This document shows positions 6,198 to 11,470 of a stretch of 11,470 bases of DNA, piece by piece. The stretch is from Candidatus Cloacimonadota bacterium (lineage in GTDB: Bacteria; Cloacimonadota; Cloacimonadia; Cloacimonadales; Cloacimonadaceae). Below the pieces are notes generated by a model that saw nothing but the letters and a program-made list of their open reading frames with translations, had not been told where the DNA came from and did not search any database. Made by a program: the position numbers and the translations under genes. Position 1 is the stretch's first letter. Every line of letters begins with the position of its first letter. The DNA is taken from contig JAQVMI010000027.1 of the NCBI GenBank assembly GCA_028703735.1, positions 1 to 11,470 of the forward strand. The letters are read 5' to 3'.

Positions 6198-7964
6198 TTG
6201 AAAGCAATTCCATTTCTTATTGTATTAATACTCTTATCATCTTGTTATAAATTTGACAATCCACTTGATGTTGAATACTTAGATGATAACCAGATAGTCC
6301 GAACACCATCCTTTTCTCCCTCCGGCGGTACTTATACAGAATCGCAGGCGATAATTGTTTCCTGTGTTACCAGTGATGCGACCATCAGATACACTACAGA
6401 TGGAACAGACCCAACGATTTCGTCCACGCTATATTCCGAAAAGATACAAATACCATACACAATTATCTTGAAAGCCAAAGCGTTTAAGGCTAATTATACC
6501 CCAAGTTCAACTGCTTCAGCAACGTATTCTATCAATTTGCCAACAATAGCAACTCCAACGTTTAGTCCTGTTGCAGGTACATATTCTTCCCCCCAGTCAG
6601 TTACGATATCTTGTTCAACAAGTGGTGCGAGTATCAGATACACAACAAATGGAACTGATCCATCAGAATCCTCAGGGTTGTACTCATCAGCTATTTCGAT
6701 ATCAGGCACTACGACCTTGAAAGCCAAAGCATTTAAAATCAACTATAATCCAAGCTCGACTGCTACAGCAGAATATAATATCAACCTACCAACCGTAGCA
6801 ACACCAACCTTTAATCCTGCTGGCGGCACATATACTTCCCCTCAATCAGTTACAATATCTTGTTTTACAAGTGGTGCGAGTATCAGATACACTACTAATG
6901 GAACTGATCCAACAGAATCCTCGGCATTGTACTCATCAGCTATTTCGATATCAAGCACTACGACCTTGAAAGCCAAAGCATTTAAAACCAATTTTAACCC
7001 AAGTTCTTCTGCTACAGCAGTATATGCTATCAATTTACCTACTGTAGCTACACCAACCTTTAATCCTGCTGCCGGCACATATACTTCCCCTCAGTCAGTT
7101 ACAATATCTTGTTCAACAAGTGGTGCAAGCATCAGATACACTACTAATGGAACTGATCCATCAGAATCTTCTGCATTGTACTCATCAGCTATTTCGATAT
7201 CAGGCACTACGACCTTGAAAGCCAAAGCATTTAAAACCAATTTTAACCCAAGTTCTTCAGCTACAGCAGTATATACTATCAATTTACCAACCGTAGCAAC
7301 ACCAACCTTTAATCCTGCTGGTGGCACATATACTTCCCCTCAGTCAGTTACAATATCTTGTTCAACAAGTGGTGCAAGCATCAGATACACTACTAATGGA
7401 TCTGAGCCAACTACATCTTCAACATTATATTCATCGCCTGTATCGATACCAAACACTACGACCTTAAAAGCCAAAGCATTTAAAACCAACTTTAATCCAA
7501 GCTCGACTGCTACTGCGCTATATACTATTAACCTACCACCCATTTTAGTAGAGCATTTTAACAATCTATCTTTATGGACTGTTACTGTATCCAGTCAAGC
7601 ACATGTCGATGGCAATTGGGTACATCCATGGTCTTTAACAAATGACGGATACCAAGGATCATGTGCATATAGTTATGCTTCTGGCTATATGGGAGCATGG
7701 ACTCGAATGAGTAGGACTTTTACTTTTTCATCTAATGTGGTTTTGAAAATTTGGATGAAAAAAACACAGGGAAGTGACTTTCCGACAACGGCTTCAATAG
7801 TAATACTGGTGGATGGAACTCCTGTTATTGATTTTAATGAGAGTTCTATAAATACATGGGAGCAAAAACAGTGCAACATAACTTCTGGAACTCATACGAT
7901 TTCAATATATAACGATGAACTGCCAGGGGCAAGGGTTGACGAGTTAGAGATATATTCTTACTAA
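6198..7964 (+). CDS. Repeat-rich lipoprotein with five chitobiase-C-terminal-type domains and a C-terminal beta-rich domain
   Basis: A 588-residue lipoprotein. The leader ends in the lipobox LSSC, giving a lipidated C16. Five tandem 83-residue repeats follow (35-117, 118-200, 201-283, 284-366, 367-449), each of the form ATPTFxPxxGTYTSPQSVTI, then SIRYTTNGTDP, then TTTLKAKAFK, then a short INLPTV linker. This matches the CHB_HEX_C_1/Fn3-associated family found on surface and secreted proteins, often as spacers or carbohydrate-linked modules. Residues about 450-588 form a different beta-rich domain opening with LVEHFNNLSLWT, similar in style to adhesin or carbohydrate-binding jelly-roll domains; no catalytic motif was seen. 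Outer-membrane or surface display as a spacer-tip adhesin is my inference. Translation starts at TTG: an in-frame stop lies just upstream and AAGGGG (6187-6192) is 5 bases away. It is separated by 50 bases from the next gene. Confidence 0.88.
   Translation: MKAIPFLIVLILLSSCYKFDNPLDVEYLDDNQIVRTPSFSPSGGTYTESQAIIVSCVTSDATIRYTTDGTDPTISSTLYSEKIQIPYTIILKAKAFKANYTPSSTASATYSINLPTIATPTFSPVAGTYSSPQSVTISCSTSGASIRYTTNGTDPSESSGLYSSAISISGTTTLKAKAFKINYNPSSTATAEYNINLPTVATPTFNPAGGTYTSPQSVTISCFTSGASIRYTTNGTDPTESSALYSSAISISSTTTLKAKAFKTNFNPSSSATAVYAINLPTVATPTFNPAAGTYTSPQSVTISCSTSGASIRYTTNGTDPSESSALYSSAISISGTTTLKAKAFKTNFNPSSSATAVYTINLPTVATPTFNPAGGTYTSPQSVTISCSTSGASIRYTTNGSEPTTSSTLYSSPVSIPNTTTLKAKAFKTNFNPSSTATALYTINLPPILVEHFNNLSLWTVTVSSQAHVDGNWVHPWSLTNDGYQGSCAYSYASGYMGAWTRMSRTFTFSSNVVLKIWMKKTQGSDFPTTASIVILVDGTPVIDFNESSINTWEQKQCNITSGTHTISIYNDELPGARVDELEIYSY
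6300..7544 (+). repeat. Five 249-base tandem repeats inside the lipoprotein gene
   Basis: Units begin at 6300, 6549, 6798, 7047 and 7296, each exactly 249 bases (83 codons). Units 3, 4 and 5 are nearly identical in long blocks at DNA level; for example 7074-7151 and 7323-7400 are identical over 78 bases. Units 1 and 2 have drifted more, and unit 1 is the most different. The pattern fits recent duplication or gene conversion in the inner units, with older units at the N-terminal side. Copy number may vary between strains, and read collapse in assembly is possible here. Confidence 0.92.
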
Positions 7965-8014
7965 TAGATGTTTATGTCATTGTGGAAATAGATATTGATT
8001 CCATGGAGGAATGA

Positions 8015-10267
8015 ATGAGAATGAACAAAAATAGTTCTTTCGTATTACTTTTAATATTACTTTGCATGTGTTGCTCTGAAGCTAATGCTAAAATAGTGGG
8101 TAAATTTAATCCTTTCTTTGCTGACAAAGAAACTGATCATGTATCTGAGATGAAAACTGAATACATAGCTCGCTCAGTAATCACCAAAGCTTATACGTTA
8201 GATTTGCTTTACAAAAATCCAGAGACTAAAGAAATATACAATTCAGTAAAAGTATATTACCTACGTAAAAACATCGCCAAAATTATAGATCCAAAGTGTA
8301 ACAACAAATATGGGCTAATAATTGATGTGAACAAGGTGAAGGATTTGAAACTTGATATCTATAATGACGATGAATACTTGAGTTATTTGAGAGCAGTTAA
8401 TCGGAATGAGGTTCTCAAATATATAGCTTCTCTAAGAAAACAGAACAAAGAGTTTATCCCAATATTCATCAATGAAGCAGCCTTGTATTTCAATAATCCT
8501 GAGTTCTATATTGGTTATGCTCAATACTTAACTGCCAAATCGAAGAAAAAAATTACCCAAGAGATTGCTGATTACTATTTGCTTGGAGGTGATTACCAAA
8601 GTGTTGTTACAATGTTTGAAAATAGTAGATTTTATAGCCAATCGCAAAGGGCTTTTATTTATTCAAAAGCAGGTCTGTATAATAAAGCATTTGAGTTAAT
8701 TCTATCCAACAGTGGATTCAATAATGAGGGACTTTCAAAGATCTGCGAGATGGTTATTATTGAGAGTGACCTAACTGAAGAACAGAAAGAAGCAATATTG
8801 TTAAACCTTCCTTTAGAAGCCTCCAACAAGCTGGTCGAATACTATGTTGAAATAACACAACCCATGAAAGGGTATTTGTTTGCTAGATACCGCTTCAAAT
8901 CCAATGGTGATTTATTAACCTCGCTTAAGTCTAAAGAATTGAATCTACGGAATGATGTAAACGCGATAACCACTGAAGATGTTTTACCATTATATATGCT
9001 CGCCGGATGGTATAAAGAAACTTACGATTTGCATATAAAAAGCCGTAACTATCTGAAGGCAGTTGAGATTGTAGACCAATACCCCGGTTTAAGTTTCAGT
9101 GATTCATTAAGTACGTTTTCTAATGCTGCAGCCCAGGTTATCAGTATTAACAGCAAAGACAAAAATAGTATTACCCATGCAGCAGACCTCTATGCACGTG
9201 CACAAGACTGGAATAAGGCAGGTTTTTGTTCTGAGCAAGCGGGAAATTACAACCAAGCAATAGAGTATTATGAGAAAGGAACTCCCAAGAACATTGTAGA
9301 ACTTAGCAGGCTCTATGAGATAGCAGGAAACTATAAGCAGGCTGCTGATTATCTTGTTCTTGCAGACCCGACAGATTACGAACAGATAGCAAAGCTATAT
9401 GAAAAAGGTAAAGAGTATAAGAAAGCCGCTACATACTATCTAATTGCGCGTAATTATACCAAATGCATTACATGCGCTGAAGCTATATACCCTAAGGATT
9501 ACGGTATGTTAGTAGATGCTTACTTTGCGAAAGGAAATAGTGTTGAAGTTGTGAATAATCTTAAAGAGCTTTACAGGGAAAATCCTGAAATTGCTAGCAA
9601 GTACTTTATAAAAACCAATCATAAGGATTTGTATAGAAGTATATCAATTGAGGCAGGTAAATTTCAGGATGCCTTGAATACATATCTGCCTGATGCAGAG
9701 TATTCTGATTCAGAAATTGATGAGTTAATAACACTGTCTATAAATGCTGGAGATAAGCAAAAAGAGATTTTATTTTCAAACATTATGCTTGATAGGTGTG
9801 CCGATAATGTTGACAATCTTGATATCCCAGAATTGTCAGCAGCAATAGCTTTAGCCCAAAAGATTGGTAACCAAAGTAAAGTTCAAGTATTTGCGAGTGC
9901 AAAAAAGAAGCTGCTGGCTGACCAGGCTGCTGAACAAGCAAGATTAGCAAAAGAAGAAAGAGAAGAGAAGGCGAGATTAGCGAAAGAAGAAAAAGAAGAG
10001 AAAGCAAGGATTGCAGCAGAAGAAAGAGAAGAAAGAAACAATAGAACTGGAAATTACACAGCTTATACCCGCAATTATGGGTCTGTTATTACTATTGATA
10101 AGAATGAGTGGTTTCAATTCCTAATTGATTCAAAAGGGAATATTAGCGCAGCCAATGATGGCAGAATGGTGGGTAATGATCTATATGACAAAGATGGAGA
10201 GTATATTGGCTATTATAAGAATAGCAGAATACATATAAAATCAGGAATGGTTTTTAGTCGGGAGTAG
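8015..10267 (+). CDS. Large exported TPR-like helical-repeat protein with coiled coil and small C-terminal domain
   Basis: A 750-residue protein with an N-terminal signal peptide (about 1-25, cleavage after ANA). Cysteines near the end of the leader do not form a proper lipobox, so I favour a soluble periplasmic or secreted product. Much of the chain is alpha-helical. Residues about 389-510 carry TPR/SEL-like helix pairs with repeated phrases such as AGNYNQAIEYYEKG, AGNYKQAADYL and GKEYKKAATYYL, typical of protein-protein scaffolds. Residues 642-674 form a charged 11-residue coiled-coil repeat (ARLAKEEREEK type, three copies). The last 75 residues form a small, glycine- and tyrosine-rich, probably beta domain (DKDGEYIGYYKNSRIHIKSG). 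I do not recognise the whole protein. The GGAGGA site at 8005-8010 serves the ATG at 8015; ATG 8021 is a possible alternative. Its place after the lipoprotein and TonB-C genes suggests a shared envelope role, unproven. Confidence 0.85.
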   Translation: MRMNKNSSFVLLLILLCMCCSEANAKIVGKFNPFFADKETDHVSEMKTEYIARSVITKAYTLDLLYKNPETKEIYNSVKVYYLRKNIAKIIDPKCNNKYGLIIDVNKVKDLKLDIYNDDEYLSYLRAVNRNEVLKYIASLRKQNKEFIPIFINEAALYFNNPEFYIGYAQYLTAKSKKKITQEIADYYLLGGDYQSVVTMFENSRFYSQSQRAFIYSKAGLYNKAFELILSNSGFNNEGLSKICEMVIIESDLTEEQKEAILLNLPLEASNKLVEYYVEITQPMKGYLFARYRFKSNGDLLTSLKSKELNLRNDVNAITTEDVLPLYMLAGWYKETYDLHIKSRNYLKAVEIVDQYPGLSFSDSLSTFSNAAAQVISINSKDKNSITHAADLYARAQDWNKAGFCSEQAGNYNQAIEYYEKGTPKNIVELSRLYEIAGNYKQAADYLVLADPTDYEQIAKLYEKGKEYKKAATYYLIARNYTKCITCAEAIYPKDYGMLVDAYFAKGNSVEVVNNLKELYRENPEIASKYFIKTNHKDLYRSISIEAGKFQDALNTYLPDAEYSDSEIDELITLSINAGDKQKEILFSNIMLDRCADNVDNLDIPELSAAIALAQKIGNQSKVQVFASAKKKLLADQAAEQARLAKEEREEKARLAKEEKEEKARIAAEEREERNNRTGNYTAYTRNYGSVITIDKNEWFQFLIDSKGNISAANDGRMVGNDLYDKDGEYIGYYKNSRIHIKSGMVFSRE
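9938..10036 (+). repeat. Three 33-base in-frame repeats encoding an 11-residue coiled coil
   Basis: Units at 9938-9970, 9971-10003 and 10004-10036 encode ARLAKEEREEK, ARLAKEEKEEK and ARIAAEEREER. The purine-rich repeat DNA and exact 11-residue period point to slippage or duplication and to a hendecad-type coiled coil between the helical-repeat part and the C-terminal domain. Confidence 0.85.
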
Positions 10268-10307
10268 TAAGATATAATGCTATATATATTATCCAAGGAG
10301 TAAGATC

Positions 10308-10376
10308 ATGCAAAATGCATTTCATTACTATGGGTATTTTGTTAAGAAAAAGCTTTTAAGCAGATCAACATTTTAA
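10308..10376 (+). CDS. Possible 22-residue peptide upstream of the first paralog
   Basis: An ORF beginning MQNAFHYYGYFVKKK and ending with TAA at 10374-10376 has a strong AAGGAG site (10295-10300) 7 bases before its ATG. It ends 25 bases before the start of the next gene. It could be a leader peptide or a remnant of a larger gene. Its short length and lack of any recognisable family keep confidence low. Confidence 0.2.
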   Translation: MQNAFHYYGYFVKKKLLSRSTF

Positions 10377-10401
10377 AAACAAAGAAATAAAAGGAGTTAA
10401 C

Positions 10402-10881
10402 ATGATAGCAGTATGCGTGAATCAATCAGTCGAACTATTCTTCGATGGGATTCCCTACAACAGAGACGATACGAGTCACCAACAATTAATGGATGAGTGT
10501 GCTTTACTGCAATGGCCTGCTAAACAAGCGTTGCAACATATCCAAGAAAATGGATATTACTATTGTGCAGTATATAGAACACGAATTGTTGAAGTCTATG
10601 AGATGGATAGAGATAAACCTTTTATAACCATGACTGAGGCAATTGACCAGGGTTTAATTAAGCGTAAAGGTAACAATTGGGAGATTAAGGGATTCGCTAG
10701 GGAAATAGGTATGTTAGATAACGGGAATGAAAAACTATATCCTGAGCGCTTATACTTTCTAAATAGCAGAAGAGCTCCGGAGAATGTTGCAAGGCAATGG
10801 ATTATTGAAAATGGGTACTATAGGTTTTATGGGAATATAGTAGGATACATTCCTACACCTGATTACGTTCCTGATAAATAA
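10402..10881 (+). CDS. Small uncharacterised protein, first of a tandem paralog pair
   Basis: A 159-residue protein without signal peptide or membrane segment, so probably cytoplasmic. It is a paralog of the protein at 10994. The first 70 or so residues align without gaps and share MIAV.V, Y(6)HQQ, ECA.L.W, then AVY followed by VEVYE or IEVFQ. The pattern AVYRTRIVEVY, then WEIKGFA, then YFLN resembles the small domain of LEM-3-like GIY-YIG nuclease proteins and their stand-alone relatives, which I remember as ALAVYRGIVREVY, WEFxG, GAQNPIKYVNC. The terminal GAQNPIKY part is absent here and no nuclease motif is seen. This relation is a weak recollection, not a firm family call. AAGGAG (10391-10396) lies 5 bases before the ATG. 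The function is unknown. Confidence 0.85.
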   Translation: MIAVCVNQSVELFFDGIPYNRDDTSHQQLMDECALLQWPAKQALQHIQENGYYYCAVYRTRIVEVYEMDRDKPFITMTEAIDQGLIKRKGNNWEIKGFAREIGMLDNGNEKLYPERLYFLNSRRAPENVARQWIIENGYYRFYGNIVGYIPTPDYVPDK

Positions 10882-10899
10882 CTTGAAAATTAAAACTGG

Positions 10900-10932
10900 T
10901 CACTCAAACAAAGTGATTTAGTAAATTTGAGT
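10900..10932 (+). promoter_or_regulatory. Overlapping, mutually exclusive small hairpins between the paralogs
   Basis: TCACT (10900-10904) can pair with AGTGA (10912-10916), while ACTCAAA (10902-10908) can pair with TTTGAGT (10926-10932). The two stems share bases and cannot form together. They sit about 60-90 bases before the second paralog. This could be a switch or a weak processing site, but both stems are short and A+T-rich, so chance is quite possible. Confidence 0.25.
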
Positions 10933-10993
10933 TTGTCGGACTGAGGATAACTATGTGAAACTATGAGCAACCCCATATAAATAAGGAGACTAA

Positions 10994-11458
10994 ATGATAG
11001 CAGTTAGTGTAACCAAAACTATGAAAGAGCTTTTCGGGCGTGTCCGTTATGATTCTAATAATCCTGAACATCAGCAGAAGATAAAAGAATGCGCTTCTCT
11101 TCGTTGGCATATCGACAATATTGATGTTCATTTGCACCAAAACCGAGGGTTTTTCGTGGCTGTATATAAGGGAAAAGTAATAGAGGTATTTCAAACCAAT
11201 GCAGTTACGCCATACATTACCATACAACAAGCTCTGAATATTCCGAATGCTCAGTATAATACAATTATCTATCTTAAAAATGGTGTGTATAGAGTAACTG
11301 GGTTTCCGAATAGAAGCATTGCACGTCCTCATATAGAAGATCATTTAAATGCCTACTATTTCATTAATTGTCAAATTGCTGATGAGGAAATCAGAAAACC
11401 ATTGGTAGGTCAACCTGTGGACATACATGGTCCTGTTGCACATCCAGATTTATGGTAA
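10994..11458 (+). CDS. Small uncharacterised protein, second of a tandem paralog pair
   Basis: A 154-residue, probably cytoplasmic protein clearly related to the protein at 10402. The two share the N-terminal MIAV.V, a tyrosine followed by HQQ at the same distance, ECA.L.W, AVY(3)[VI](1)EV[YF], P.IT, and a late Y[YF][FL].N element. Here that element reads YYFINC, closer to the YVNC ending of the LEM-3-associated domain I compare it with. The C-terminus HGPVAHPDLW differs from its neighbour. The duplication includes the translation start region: both genes have AAATAA-rich DNA, AAGGAG and then ATGATAGCAGT, with 5 bases between site and ATG. Divergence is high, so the duplication is old and the two copies probably have separate roles. 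The protein is complete; only 12 bases follow it in the window. Confidence 0.85.
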   Translation: MIAVSVTKTMKELFGRVRYDSNNPEHQQKIKECASLRWHIDNIDVHLHQNRGFFVAVYKGKVIEVFQTNAVTPYITIQQALNIPNAQYNTIIYLKNGVYRVTGFPNRSIARPHIEDHLNAYYFINCQIADEEIRKPLVGQPVDIHGPVAHPDLW

Positions 11459-11470
11459 GTCAGGATTTAG

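Noticed and set aside
6300..7544. Regular repeats considered as a CRISPR or satellite array
   Set aside because: The unit is 249 bases, fully coding in one frame, with no spacer-repeat pattern.
6494..7564. Four similar minus-strand frames of 74-82 codons spaced about 249 bases apart
   Set aside because: They are antisense shadows of the tandem repeats in the lipoprotein gene; the plus-strand protein has the lipobox and a known domain pattern.
8015..8090. Lipobox in the leader of the TPR-like protein (cysteines in LLCMCCSEA)
   Set aside because: The residues before the cysteines do not fit the [LVI][ASTVI][GAS]C rule, while ANA followed by K fits ordinary signal cleavage.
10253..10278. TATAAT (10273-10278) with TTTAGT upstream as a separate promoter for the paralog pair
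   Set aside because: The spacer is 14 bases and the surrounding DNA is so A+T-rich that a TATAAT match means little; it is not excluded.
10961..11344. Minus-strand frame of 127 codons
   Set aside because: It is antisense to the second paralog, which has a strong ribosome binding site and a homologous neighbour.

Overview
The window looks like a chromosomal segment of a Gram-negative (diderm) bacterium. It has a lipid A kinase (LpxK), a TonB-type C-terminal domain, a lipoprotein with a clear lipobox and several signal peptides. The tandem chitobiase-C-terminal-type repeats behind a short lipobox leader, together with the general gene style, suggest Candidatus Cloacimonadota (the Cloacimonas/WWE1 group). 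That assignment is an inference from protein style, not from a marker gene.

Left part (1-3262, minus strand): a tightly packed run read right to left. It holds a UvrC-like protein without an intact nuclease site, purC (SAICAR synthase, purine biosynthesis), a stand-alone response-regulator receiver domain, and lpxK, whose 3' end is cut off by the window edge. Gaps are 19, 2 and 7 bases, so this is almost certainly one transcription unit of mostly housekeeping genes. A 206-base divergent intergenic region with a perfect palindrome separates it from a plus-strand THUMP-domain RNA methyltransferase of the RlmL/YpsC type (3490-4632).

Middle (4633-5126): a 494-base non-coding stretch with a large imperfect palindrome related in core sequence to the one at 3375-3395, two smaller dyads and a plausible sigma70-type promoter. 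Base composition changes across it. 60-base blocks counted by hand give 27-29 G+C on the left (661-720, 4081-4140) and 15-20 G+C on the right (5581-5640, 8521-8580, 10561-10620).

Right part (5127-11458, plus strand): an A+T-richer accessory cluster, all co-oriented. It encodes an exported PEGA-like/TonB-C protein with two hydrophobic segments, a lipoprotein with five 83-residue repeats plus a C-terminal beta-rich domain, a large exported TPR-like helical-repeat protein with an 11-residue coiled-coil repeat and a small C-terminal domain, and two tandem paralogous small cytoplasmic proteins. Two very short ORFs with good ribosome binding sites lie between these genes. The first three large products are all predicted to act in the envelope; how the two cytoplasmic paralogs relate to them is unknown. 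No rRNA, tRNA, CRISPR array, insertion sequence or convincing rho-independent terminator was seen.
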